From the NCBI RefSeq assembly GCF_000429925.1, contig NZ_AUCU01000009.1, positions 1 to 64,000 of the forward strand: 64,000 nt of DNA. The letters are read 5' to 3'. Origin of the DNA: Desulfatirhabdium butyrativorans DSM 18734 (GTDB lineage: Bacteria > Desulfobacterota > Desulfobacteria > Desulfobacterales > Desulfatirhabdiaceae). Positions within the stretch are counted from its first letter, which is position 1, and every line of letters starts with the position of its first letter. A model generated the notes under the pieces. That model was not told the origin of the DNA, made no database searches, and saw only the letters and a program-made list of their open reading frames with translations. This document shows, one piece after another, positions 7,585-15,252 of this stretch. A program made the translations under genes and the position numbers.

Positions 7585-9162
7585 ATGATAAGCGGCAATT
7601 TCATGAGCGACAGACAAATACGATGGATACGGATGATTGCTCTGGCGATGCTTCTGGTGCTGCAGCCGATCATGGCTGTTGTCGCTAATTCGGGAACATA
7701 TTCCGAAGGTGCACGCAGCCAGAGTGGCGCAGATCGTGAGGCTTCAAGGGTGGTGGGGGCGCATCGTATCGGTTCTACCGGCATCGTGCGGCTTCGGTAT
7801 GCCAATACGGATGGGAGCGGCGGCGAAGAATGGCTGCTGAACGAGGCGACAGGATCGATGCGAAGGGCCAACCGGGGAAGCTTTCCGCCGGTAACGAGGC
7901 TGGAACAGGGCGTGTGGCTTTCGACGGACTGGAAAACCATCCTGAAACTCTCGGATATCCAGAAACTCTCGAAAGGCCAGGGAGCGGTGATCGCCCTGAT
8001 CGACACCGGGATCGACCTGAACAACGCAAACCTTTCTGGAATGCTGTGGACCAATTCCGGGGAAATCCCAGGGGATGGCATCGACAATGACGGCAACGGC
8101 TATGTGGATGATGTGCATGGCTGGAGCACGGGGGATGGAAGCAATGCGCTGCAGGACAGCTACGGTCACGGAACGGCGCTCTCATCGATCATTCAGGAGA
8201 TTGCTCCCGATGCCCGAATCATGGTATTGAAGATCAACGAGGATGGCCAGGGCAGTTTTTCGGAAGGGGCACTGCTTGAAGCGCTGTTGTATGCGAAGAA
8301 CAACGGTGCTGCCATCGTCAACCTGAGCCTCAGCATCGCCGCATCGGATGAGCTGAAAAGCGCGATCCGGCAGTTGTGGGGTATCGGGGCGGTGATTCCC
8401 GCTGCGGCCGGAAACGGCGGATCCACCAGTTCCGTGGAATTTCCGGCATCGATGGCGGAAACCATCGCCGTTGGCGCCATGTACACGGATACCCAGGTGG
8501 CTTCCTGGATTTCGCCTGTTGGCGATGCGCTCGATGTGATGGCGCCCGGGGTCGCCATACCGGTTGCGGCGATCGGCGGCGGGCAGAGTGTGATGAGCGG
8601 CACATCCTTCAGCACGGCCATGGCAAGCGCAGTGCTGGCTGTCTTGCATGGCATGGACCCCGGTTTGGGACGGGATGGCCTATACCAGGCCCTGATTCAT
8701 GGGGTGCGGGATTTGGGTGCGGCCGGAAAAGATACGACGTATGGGTATGGGGCAATCGATGGGGAAAAACTGGTTGCCTATGTGACCCAGACCGTTGGGG
8801 AGACGACCGGGAATCACGAGTACAGCGTCAGCTTGCGTACGCCTCTTAAACTGTGTGTGTTGGCGACAAATTCTTACGGGGAGACGCCTGTCCATGAATG
8901 GTTTGCCCTGTCGGCTGTGGCTGGCGGGCAGGTCCTTTCGGTTTATGTTTTCGATGGCAAAAGTCTCGTTCTTGCAGCGGCGGCCGCGGATTTGACGCGC
9001 AACGTTTATCCGTATGCTGCCGGCCAGGTCAATGTGATTGGAACGCTTTCGCTGGCGGATTTGGGTCTTTCGGAAGGAGACACACTGGCGTATGCGTATG
9101 CCTACAGCAATGAAAACGGGGAAATTCGGTTTCCGGAAGTGGTGACGATTCAGGCGAAATAG
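7585..9162 (+). CDS. Secreted subtilisin-like serine protease (S8) with shared C-terminal module
   Basis: A 525-residue protein. ATG 7585 follows GGAGGGG (7572-7578); an upstream TTG at 7555 is in frame but less likely. A hydrophobic export segment lies at residues 15-35. The S8 triad is visible: Asp140 (ALIDTGID), His195 (SYGHGTALS) and Ser341 (SGTSFSTAMAS), with the oxyanion Asn277 (AAGNGG), so the enzyme should be active outside the cytoplasm. The insert GDGIDNDGNGYVDDVHGW looks Ca-binding. The last about 100 residues (SYGETPVHEWF to GDTLAYAYAY) match the C-terminus of the Ig-like protein upstream. The neighbourhood suggests it processes or co-localises with that protein; this is inference. 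Confidence 0.85.
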   Translation: MISGNFMSDRQIRWIRMIALAMLLVLQPIMAVVANSGTYSEGARSQSGADREASRVVGAHRIGSTGIVRLRYANTDGSGGEEWLLNEATGSMRRANRGSFPPVTRLEQGVWLSTDWKTILKLSDIQKLSKGQGAVIALIDTGIDLNNANLSGMLWTNSGEIPGDGIDNDGNGYVDDVHGWSTGDGSNALQDSYGHGTALSSIIQEIAPDARIMVLKINEDGQGSFSEGALLEALLYAKNNGAAIVNLSLSIAASDELKSAIRQLWGIGAVIPAAAGNGGSTSSVEFPASMAETIAVGAMYTDTQVASWISPVGDALDVMAPGVAIPVAAIGGGQSVMSGTSFSTAMASAVLAVLHGMDPGLGRDGLYQALIHGVRDLGAAGKDTTYGYGAIDGEKLVAYVTQTVGETTGNHEYSVSLRTPLKLCVLATNSYGETPVHEWFALSAVAGGQVLSVYVFDGKSLVLAAAAADLTRNVYPYAAGQVNVIGTLSLADLGLSEGDTLAYAYAYSNENGEIRFPEVVTIQAK

Positions 9163-9163
9163 T

Positions 9164-9228
9164 CGGCAGTGGGTAGTGGGCAGTGGGCAGTGAGCAGGCT
9201 GTAGGGGCGACCGGCCGGTCGCCCCTAC
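9164..9228. repeat. GCAGTGGGCAGT tandem repeat plus 28-bp palindrome
   Basis: Bases 9164-9197 are short direct repeats of the type CAGTGGG. They are followed at 9201-9228 by a perfect palindrome, GTAGGGGCGACCGG and its complement. The palindrome recurs at 59725-59752 with one changed centre. An inverted set of the tandem units (CACTGCC) lies at 9405-9430. The whole gap 9163-9518 holds only such repeats and no gene that I can support. Confidence 0.75.
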
Positions 9229-9404
9229 GAGGTCCGGCGTATGCAAGCGTTCAGGATTGCGGCTTTTGTAGGAATCGCCCATGCAGCCGGGGCTGCACCG
9301 GTTAATGAAAGTCGCAGGAGCGAGCAACAAAAAATGGGAGCCATCCGCTTTCTTCTGACTTCTGACTCCCGTAAGAGTGTGGCGACATGACAGCCGCGCT
9401 ACGA

Positions 9405-9430
9405 CACTGCCCACTGCCCACTGCCGACTG
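9405..9430. repeat. CACTGCC tandem repeat (inverted relative to 9164-9197)
   Basis: Four units of the pattern CACTGCC/CGACTG face the 9164-9197 repeat in opposite orientation, about 210 bases apart. Related arrays occur at 691-717, 10737-10792 and 19680-19705. Confidence 0.65.
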
Positions 9431-9518
9431 CTACTGCTCCGAGATCGGAGGCGCAGCGACGCGTTTTTGTCCGGGTTACGGGATCGGCGTAGAGGGGTGC
9501 GAAAGGAGAATCCTTATC

Positions 9519-10463
9519 ATGAATGAAATTGGGGAGATAAGCCGACTGGATCGCATCGAGCAGAGCATTGAGTCGTTGGTGGAGGCACAGCGTGCTTTCC
9601 TCGAATCCCAGAAAGGGCAAAGCGCCCAGATAGCTGAGCTTCGTGAGGCACAGAAGAAGACCGACGAGCAGATAAACCGGACGGATGCCAAGATGGCAGA
9701 GCTTCGGGATGCGCAGCTCAAAACGGATGCTCAGATAGCCGAGTTGCGTGCGGCGCAGAAGATAACCGGTGAGCAGATAGCTGAGCTTCGTGAGGCGCAG
9801 AAGAAGACCGACGAGCAGATGAACCGGACGGATGCCAAGATGGCAGAGCTTCGGGATGCGCAGCTCAAAACGGATGCTCAGATAGCCGAGTTGCGTGCGG
9901 CGCAGAAGATAACCGGTGAGCAGATAGCTGAGCTTCGTGAGGCGCAGAAGAAAACCGAAGAGCTAATGGACCGGACGGAGGCGCAGATGCGCCGGACGGA
10001 TGAAAAACTGGCCAGGGTGGCGCAGCAACTCGGGGAGATGGGGTTGGTTCAGGGTGAGGTTGCCGAGGATTTGTTCTATCGGAATGTTTCCCATTTGTTC
10101 AGGCCGCTGCTAAAAGCACCCCTTGGAAGCGTTCACCGCAATCTCCGGCCGCAAGGCAGGCGGGATGTGGGAGAATACGACATCGTGGCGGATACCGGGC
10201 GTCGGGTGCTGGTCATCGAAGTCAAGAACAAGCTGAGTACAAAGTATGTGGACGACTTTCTGAGGCGTAAACTTCCACGGTTCAAGGATTTGTTCCCGGA
10301 ATATGCCGATCGGGATCTGCTGGCCGGCGTCGGCGCGCTGGTCGTCAAAGACGAAGTTGGGCGCTATGCCGAAGATGCCGGGCTCTATGTGATGACCCAG
10401 ACCACGGATGGCGGCGCTACGCTGCTGAATCGCAAGGGCTTCAAGCCGAAGGTGTTTCGATGA
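9519..10463 (+). CDS. Coiled-coil protein with PD-(D/E)xK nuclease-like C-terminal domain
   Basis: A 314-residue protein starting at ATG 9519 after AAAGGAG (9502-9508). Residues 10-170 form a long coiled coil built of 49-residue units, ELREAQKKTDEQ..RTDAKMAELRDAQLKTDAQIAELRAAQKITGEQIA, present twice almost identically with a partial third. The C-terminal about 130 residues contain EYDIVADTGRRVLVIEVKNK, where Asp, Glu and Lys are spaced as in PD-(D/E)xK nuclease folds (D-x(n)-ExK). Proteins of this layout (coiled coil plus DUF3782-like domain) are widespread and uncharacterised; a DNA-cleaving activity is not demonstrated. It has no evident link to glycan synthesis. Confidence 0.65.
   Translation: MNEIGEISRLDRIEQSIESLVEAQRAFLESQKGQSAQIAELREAQKKTDEQINRTDAKMAELRDAQLKTDAQIAELRAAQKITGEQIAELREAQKKTDEQMNRTDAKMAELRDAQLKTDAQIAELRAAQKITGEQIAELREAQKKTEELMDRTEAQMRRTDEKLARVAQQLGEMGLVQGEVAEDLFYRNVSHLFRPLLKAPLGSVHRNLRPQGRRDVGEYDIVADTGRRVLVIEVKNKLSTKYVDDFLRRKLPRFKDLFPEYADRDLLAGVGALVVKDEVGRYAEDAGLYVMTQTTDGGATLLNRKGFKPKVFR
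9636..9955 (+). repeat. 147-bp in-frame tandem duplication inside the coiled-coil gene
   Basis: Units 9636-9782 and 9783-9929 differ at only a few bases, and a partial third unit begins at 9930. The period of 147 bases equals 49 codons, so the reading frame is kept. Confidence 0.9.
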
Positions 10464-10472
10464 AGACTGATC

Positions 10473-10492
10473 GACTTTTTGCGAGTCCATCA
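10473..10492 (+). repeat. 20-mer dispersed motif, exact consensus copy
   Basis: GACTTTTTGCGAGTCCATCA lies ten bases after the stop of the coiled-coil gene. The region 10464-10813 contains this motif, an inverted repeat, a palindrome and a tandem array, but no gene that I can support. Confidence 0.8.
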
Positions 10493-10601
10493 TAACTGGC
10501 TGCTGGTACCGGGGACCCCAGACCAGCGATATGCCGAAAGAGAATTTGAATAGGCGATGGAACCGGGCATCGAAAGCGGGAAATATCGCATTGATCAGAT
10601 A

Positions 10602-10683
10602 GTGTCTGAACGGAAAACCCCTGTTTGGAGCAGCGCGCCGCATGCGGGAGGCTGTACCCAAAAAGGGATTTCCGTTCAGACAC
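10602..10683. repeat. 15-bp inverted repeat (GTGTCTGAACGGAAA) with 52-bp spacer
   Basis: GTGTCTGAACGGAAA at 10602-10616 is exactly inverted at 10669-10683. The inner flanks (ACCCCTGTTT / AAAAAGGGA) partly continue the pairing. It is probably another small non-coding repeat element. Confidence 0.75.
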
Positions 10684-10687
10684 GATG

Positions 10688-10792
10688 TAGGGGCGGGTTT
10701 GAACCCGCCCCTACTTGACACCCGCCGTACGGTACTGTGCCGACTGGCCACTGGTCACTGGCCACTGGTCACTGCCGACTGGCCACTGCCGA
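10688..10792. repeat. Palindrome GTAGGGGCGGGTT and adjoining CACTGGCCACTGGTC array
   Basis: GTAGGGGCGGGTT and its inverted copy occupy about 10688-10715. Short direct repeats of CACTGG/CCACTGGT type follow at 10737-10792, directly before the Shine-Dalgarno of the next gene. Confidence 0.65.
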
Positions 10793-10813
10793 TGAGGTTA
10801 GAAGGGGACTGCT

Positions 10814-11551
10814 ATGAAACGATTCAGAATTTTGGTTTTAACCGGAATCCTGTCTGTCAGCGCCAGCTATGGGTGGACAGCTCCGCCCATGGTGCAGAAG
10901 CACATCTTCACACCCGGCCCTGAGGCCGAGGAGAACAAACCGGCTCAGCCTCCGGCTGCGGAGCAGAAGAAGCCGACCATCGATCCCAAGCTCAAGACAG
11001 AGATCGTTTTCACCGGGGTGGTTATCGGGCCGAAAGGAAAAATCGCCCTGTGCCGGGAGGCCAAGGACAAGAACACGAAGCTGCAGAAGCGGGAAGGCGA
11101 TACGATTCTGGGGCTGACCGTGAAGCGGATCGAGCCGAACTATATGCTGCTGGCCGATGCCGACGGCAAGGAAATGCGCTTTAACGTATACCAGTCCGAC
11201 CGCAAGCGCCCGGATGCGCCGCCAGTGCCGCAAGCGGCACAGGCGCCTCCTGCGCAGCCCGGTCAGCCGGGCCAGCCGAACGCACGGCCTGGCGGCGCAC
11301 CAGGTGTTGCCGGAAGTCCGGGCGGGCCGCCCCTGCCTGGCCCTGCGGGGCAGCTTGGGCAGGCTCCTGGAAATCCGACCGCCGGAAACCAGCAGGCGAA
11401 TCCCCAGGAGCAGCAAAATGCGGCGCGGGTGAACGCCTTCAAGCAGGCCTTCGATCAGGCCAAACAGAATTTTGCGGCCGGTGTCGTGAACCAGGGAACG
11501 GCTCCGCCCAATCCGTTTCAGCAGGCTATCCAGAAAGCGCTGAGGCCCTGA
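10814..11551 (+). CDS. Exported GspC/PilP-like protein with Pro/Gly-rich tail
   Basis: A 245-residue protein beginning at ATG 10814 after GAAGGGGAC. Residues 1-22 form a signal peptide (MKRFRILVLTGILSVSASYG). A compact domain at about residues 60-125 (IVFTGVVIGPKGKIALCREAKD..LQKREGDTILGLTVKRIEPNYMLL) resembles the small beta domain of type II secretion GspC and type IV pilus PilP. A low-complexity Pro/Gly/Gln stretch follows (AQPGQPGQPNARPGGAPG), then a helical Gln-rich tail. It is probably periplasmic and anchored in an envelope machine, but no other secretion gene is in the window, so it may serve the glycan exporter. The stop overlaps the wzm start (TGATG). Confidence 0.5.
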   Translation: MKRFRILVLTGILSVSASYGWTAPPMVQKHIFTPGPEAEENKPAQPPAAEQKKPTIDPKLKTEIVFTGVVIGPKGKIALCREAKDKNTKLQKREGDTILGLTVKRIEPNYMLLADADGKEMRFNVYQSDRKRPDAPPVPQAAQAPPAQPGQPGQPNARPGGAPGVAGSPGGPPLPGPAGQLGQAPGNPTAGNQQANPQEQQNAARVNAFKQAFDQAKQNFAAGVVNQGTAPPNPFQQAIQKALRP

Positions 11552-12357
11552 TGAATTTGGACGTTTTTCTGCGCTGGCTGCTGGCGCCATTTCGTTACGC
11601 CACCCTGTTTTTCGGGTTCATCCGGCAGGAAATCCGGGGCCGGTATGCCGGATCGATGGGCGGGCTTCTGTGGAGTGTGGTCACCCCGCTTACGAATATG
11701 ATCGTCTATATCTTCGTATTTGCGGTGGTGTTCAAAATCCGGCTCAAACCGATGGAGACGGGGACCGACAACTTCGTGCTCTTTCTGCTGGCTGGCCTGC
11801 TGCCCTGGATGGCGTTTTCCGAGGCTGTGGCCAACAGCAGCGGAATGTTCGTCGGCAAGGCCAATCTCATCACCAAAGTCGCCTTCCCGCTCGAGGTCGT
11901 GCCGCTTGCAGCCGTTTCGGTCACGTTCATCCTGGCAGGTGTCGGCTTCGTCATCTTCCTGGGGTATCTGGTCCTGCTGGGGTATGCGCATGTCATGTGG
12001 CTGTGGCTTGTGCCCGTGACCGCGGTGTTCATGCTGTTTACCCTCGGGCTTGTGGTGCTGATCGGCTCGCTCAGCGTGTTCGTTCGGGACATTCAGCAGA
12101 TGATCGGGATCGTTCTCTCCCTGTGGATGTACCTGAGTCCGGTGGTCTATCCGGTCACCATGCTCTCGGAGCGGCTCCGGATGCTGATGCGGGCCAATCC
12201 CATGTTCTCCTTCATCGAACTGTATCACGAAGTGCTGTTGCGGCATCAAATGCCGGTGGACCTGTTCGGGATGGCCGCCGGATTTTCGGTGATCTCGTTT
12301 CTGATCGGCGCATGGTTTTATGAAAAAAGCCGCAATGCCTTTGCGGATGTGCTATGA
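11551..12357 (+). CDS. wzm: Polysaccharide ABC transporter permease (Wzm-like)
   Basis: A 268-residue integral membrane protein of the ABC-2 type with about six hydrophobic segments. The N-terminal amphipathic stretch FRYATLFFGFIRQEIRGRYAGSMGGLLWSVVTPL is typical of Wzm/TagG permeases, as is SPVVYPVTMLSERLRMLMRANPMFSFIELYHEVLL near the C-terminus. With the ATPase at 13145 it would export a lipid-linked polysaccharide across the inner membrane. The normal wzm-wzt adjacency is interrupted by about 790 bases containing a small toxin-antitoxin-like gene pair and a repeat A copy. Confidence 0.88.
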   Translation: MNLDVFLRWLLAPFRYATLFFGFIRQEIRGRYAGSMGGLLWSVVTPLTNMIVYIFVFAVVFKIRLKPMETGTDNFVLFLLAGLLPWMAFSEAVANSSGMFVGKANLITKVAFPLEVVPLAAVSVTFILAGVGFVIFLGYLVLLGYAHVMWLWLVPVTAVFMLFTLGLVVLIGSLSVFVRDIQQMIGIVLSLWMYLSPVVYPVTMLSERLRMLMRANPMFSFIELYHEVLLRHQMPVDLFGMAAGFSVISFLIGAWFYEKSRNAFADVL

Positions 12358-12446
12358 TGCCAGCTGATGTTGCCATTTGAATCCTCCGGAATGTGTTGTT
12401 CCATTCCTTTTTTCGAAGCCATCCAGTTTGGTAAGACGCTTAAGCC

Positions 12447-12695
12447 ATGAAAGATTTCGAACTGTCGGTTCATGCAAAACACATGTTGATGGAAAGGGGA
12501 ATTCCTGAAACATGGGTATGGTGGACATTGGAAAGTCCCGACAGAATCGTTACAGGAGATGATAACAATTTGCACTATTTCAAGACCAAAAGCGAGTTCA
12601 ATGGACGTGTACTTCATGTCGTGGTCAATGCGAACGTTGTACCAAAGAAATTGGTGACGGTTTTCTTTGACCGTCGAGCACGGAGCCATCGATGA
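12447..12695 (+). CDS. DUF4258 domain protein (toxin-like)
   Basis: An 82-residue protein: FELSVHAKHMLMERGIPETWVWWTLESPD..HYFKTKSEFNGRVLHVVVN, the pattern of DUF4258 (a conserved H-A/R-x-x-M-x-x-R-x-I helix then a beta sheet). DUF4258 proteins resemble RelE-fold toxins and are often paired with a small partner. The next gene overlaps by ATGA and encodes a DUF2283 protein, a frequent neighbour. The pair lies between wzm and wzt and has no expected glycan role, so it is probably an acquired cassette. Confidence 0.75.
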   Translation: MKDFELSVHAKHMLMERGIPETWVWWTLESPDRIVTGDDNNLHYFKTKSEFNGRVLHVVVNANVVPKKLVTVFFDRRARSHR

Positions 12696-12892
12696 AACTC
12701 AAGATCGATCAGGAAAACGACGCGCTCTATTTGCGCCTGGATGAATCCGCCGTCGTTGAATCCGAAGAAGTTCAGCCCGGTGTCATTATGGATTTCAACG
12801 AAGAAGGAAGGGTCGTCGGCATTGAAATTCTGCAGTTGAGTCTTCGGACGAAACCGGAGATGTTGCGACATTTTCAATACGAAGCTGCGTGA
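12692..12892 (+). CDS. DUF2283 small protein (putative antitoxin/partner)
   Basis: A 66-residue protein with the DUF2283 signature MKLKIDQENDALYLRLDESAVVESEEVQPGVIMDFNEEGRVVGIEIL. It is translationally coupled to the DUF4258 gene (ATGA). DUF2283 proteins are commonly found beside DUF4258 and are suspected antitoxins, but the activity has not been shown here. Confidence 0.8.
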   Translation: MKLKIDQENDALYLRLDESAVVESEEVQPGVIMDFNEEGRVVGIEILQLSLRTKPEMLRHFQYEAA

Positions 12893-12964
12893 GGAATGTT
12901 GCAGAAAACGAAAAAGCATATTGACTTCGTGGGAGATGACTGTTGTTATCGCACCATCTGATGA

Positions 12965-13089
12965 AGACTTCGAAAAAAAGACCGGATGCTGTGTCGTTCG
13001 GCTTCCCTCGTCGTTTCGGCGTAAGTTGATGGATGCCTCACTCCTCAGAATGTGCACTCCTTGCCTTCAGCCTTTTTTTCGAAGCCGTC
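12965..13089 (+). repeat. Repeat family A, copy 2 (diverged)
   Basis: The ends AAGACTTCGAAAAAAAGACC and CCTTTTTTTCGAAGCCGTCC are diverged versions of the family A terminal repeats. The interior (CCGGATGCTGTGTCG, GCCTCACTCCTCAGAATGTG, CACTCCTTGCC) matches copy 3. A fragment CCTTTTTTCGAAGCCATCCA at about 12408-12427 lies on the other side of the DUF4258/DUF2283 pair, so the cassette is bracketed by family A ends. Confidence 0.75.
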
Positions 13090-13144
13090 CAGATGATGGC
13101 TCAATTGCGAGTCCATTATCTGGTGCATATTTCGGATGGGTATC

Positions 13145-14332
13145 ATGAACGCCATTGAAGCCGAAGGGCTGACCAAATATTATCGGGTGTACAACCAGCC
13201 CATCGACCGGCTGAAGGAGGCGATCCGCAGGCGGCCCTACCACCATGTGGTCGAATCCCTGAAGGATGTGGGCTTTCAGGTGGCCTTCGGCGAGACGCTC
13301 GGCATCATCGGCGAAAACGGGGCCGGCAAATCCACCCTGCTTAAAATCCTGGCAGGCACCACCCAGCCGACATCCGGCAGGCTCCTGCGGCGGGGCCGGT
13401 TTGCGGCGCTGCTGGAGCTGGGCTCCGGTTTCAACCCGGAATTTTCGGGCCGGACGAACATCCATCTGAACGCCGCCCTGCTGGGCCTTACGGAAAAGGA
13501 AATTCGCGGCAGGGAGTCCGCCATCATCGCCTTCTCGGAGCTCGAGGAGGTGATCGACCGGCCGGTGAAGACCTACTCGAGCGGCATGCACGTTCGGCTG
13601 GCCTTCTCCATCGCCACCAGTGTCGATCCGGATGTGCTGATCGTGGATGAGGCGCTCTCCGTAGGGGACCAGCGCTTTTCCCAGAAATGCGTGGAGCGCA
13701 TGATGGGTTTCCGGGAGGCCGGAAAAACCATCATCGTCTGCAGCCACAGCATGTTTCTGATCAACGAACTCTGCGAGAAAAGCATCTGGCTGGATCACGG
13801 CCGGGTCCGGGCGGCAGGGAAAACATCGAGCGTCATCTCCGAATATCTGGCCTTTCTGGAAGAAAAGGAACGGCCGAAGAGCGCCGAGCCTGCAGGGCAC
13901 CAGCCGGGGGCTTCGGGAAATCTGCCCGAGGTGATCGTGGAGGAAATTCGTTTCGAAAAGGCGCTGACGGGGGAGGAAGTCGCCTTCATCCGGCAGTTCG
14001 ACGCCGTGACGATCCGGGTGCGCACCCGGTGCACGAACGGCGGTTTCGCCGGACATATCGGCATCGGGCTCGAACGGAACGACGGCCAGATCATCTTCGC
14101 CACCACCACCAAGAGCCAGAGCCTCCAGCCGGTCCAGTTCGAAGGCATGAAGGATATCTGCCTCACCCTTCCCCGATTTCCACTTCTCAAAGGCTCCTTT
14201 CGGGCCAAGGCAGTCGTTGCCGACGAAAACCAGATCCGGGTCATCCATGAAAAATCGAGCGATCCGCTGATGATCGAAAGCGAGCATCCGGAATTCGGCA
14301 TGCTCTGGATGGATCACGAATGGCGGTGCTGA
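13145..14332 (+). CDS. wzt: Polysaccharide ABC transporter ATPase with C-terminal recognition domain (Wzt-like)
   Basis: A 395-residue protein. Walker A is GENGAGKST (residues 57-65), the signature YSSGM is at 144-148 and Walker B VLIVDEA at 164-170, followed by the H-loop CSHS. Residues from about 245 to the end form the extra beta-sandwich domain seen in Wzt proteins that bind the capped non-reducing end of the O-polysaccharide. It therefore probably recognises a methylated or otherwise modified glycan, in keeping with the methyltransferases downstream. ATG 13145 is preferred; ATG 13136 is in frame three codons earlier. The end overlaps the following GT2 by 13 bases. Confidence 0.88.
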   Translation: MNAIEAEGLTKYYRVYNQPIDRLKEAIRRRPYHHVVESLKDVGFQVAFGETLGIIGENGAGKSTLLKILAGTTQPTSGRLLRRGRFAALLELGSGFNPEFSGRTNIHLNAALLGLTEKEIRGRESAIIAFSELEEVIDRPVKTYSSGMHVRLAFSIATSVDPDVLIVDEALSVGDQRFSQKCVERMMGFREAGKTIIVCSHSMFLINELCEKSIWLDHGRVRAAGKTSSVISEYLAFLEEKERPKSAEPAGHQPGASGNLPEVIVEEIRFEKALTGEEVAFIRQFDAVTIRVRTRCTNGGFAGHIGIGLERNDGQIIFATTTKSQSLQPVQFEGMKDICLTLPRFPLLKGSFRAKAVVADENQIRVIHEKSSDPLMIESEHPEFGMLWMDHEWRC

Positions 14333-15252
14333 TTGCGGTTGTCACCTGCAACGGGGAAGCGACGATCGGCCGGACCCTGAAGGCGGCCCTTGCCCTGGAT
14401 GCGGATGCGCCGGTTCTCGTGATCGACAATGCTTCGATGGATGCAACGATAGCTGTTGTCGGGGGGATGGAAAACCCGCGGATTCGGCTCAACCGAAACG
14501 ATGAAAACCTTGGGGTTGGCGCGGCCTTCAATGAAGCGCTGCGGCATGCGAAGACCATGGGCGCCGAATGGCTGATGCTCCTCGATCAGGACAGCGAGCC
14601 TGCGGCAGATGCGCTTGCGGTGATGCGCGAGGCGGCCTTGGATCCGGGGGACGCCGGGAGCCGGACGTCCATGAGGGTTGCCGCCCTGTTTCCGACCGTC
14701 CGTTGCCGGAGCCATCCGGATGTCATCCATTACCCGATGGATTGGACGGGGGCGGGTTTTTCGGCGGTCATCCCGGAAGAAGGGCAAGATGTGCCCGGCC
14801 GGTTGCCTGTCGATACGGCCATCAGCTCCGGGGCGCTTTACCGGGTGGCGGCCCTGGACGCCATCGGCGGGTTCAACGAGGGCTATTTCATCGATTTCGT
14901 GGATCACGAATGCCATTTGAGACTCAAGAATGCCGGATTCGGGCTGTGGTGGGTGCGGGGCGCCGAAATCCGGCACGATCTGGGCCGCATTCAGAAGAGG
15001 ACCGATTCGGGCTTGTGGATCGAGCATGCCCCGTTTCGGTATTATTATATGGCCAGGAACATGATCCGCGGGTACTGGCACTTCGGCGGGATGCGGGCGC
15101 TGTGGGGCCTGATCGGCGAAATGCGGGGGCATATCCGGCGGCTTCGGGAAAACAGCGCGGATGCCGAGGCGTGCATCGCCGCATTGCGTTTGGGAGTGGT
15201 GCATGGGATTCTTGGAAAAACGGGGAAACATCCTTCTTGCATGCGATTATAG
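14320..15252 (+). CDS. GT2 glycosyltransferase, rhamnosyltransferase type
   Basis: A 310-residue GT-A enzyme: VLIAVVTCNGEATIGRTLKAAL, PVLVIDNASMD, NLGVGAAFNEAL and the DxD-type LMLLDQDSEP at about residues 85-94. The order and spacing resemble RfbF/WbbL-like rhamnosyltransferases. It is expected to act on undecaprenyl-linked intermediates at the cytoplasmic face. It overlaps both wzt (13 bases) and the acyltransferase that follows (50 bases), so the three are probably coupled. Confidence 0.82.
   Translation: MAVLIAVVTCNGEATIGRTLKAALALDADAPVLVIDNASMDATIAVVGGMENPRIRLNRNDENLGVGAAFNEALRHAKTMGAEWLMLLDQDSEPAADALAVMREAALDPGDAGSRTSMRVAALFPTVRCRSHPDVIHYPMDWTGAGFSAVIPEEGQDVPGRLPVDTAISSGALYRVAALDAIGGFNEGYFIDFVDHECHLRLKNAGFGLWWVRGAEIRHDLGRIQKRTDSGLWIEHAPFRYYYMARNMIRGYWHFGGMRALWGLIGEMRGHIRRLRENSADAEACIAALRLGVVHGILGKTGKHPSCMRL

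Noticed and set aside
9636-9955. CRISPR array
   Set aside because: The repeats are contiguous 147-bp in-frame coding units without spacers.
12361-12446. A family B remnant after wzm
   Set aside because: Only a family A end fragment is convincing there; similarity to family B was too weak to claim.
13067-14317. 416-codon minus-strand frame opposite wzt
   Set aside because: The plus strand carries all ABC ATPase motifs; the reverse frame has no domain or ribosome-binding site.
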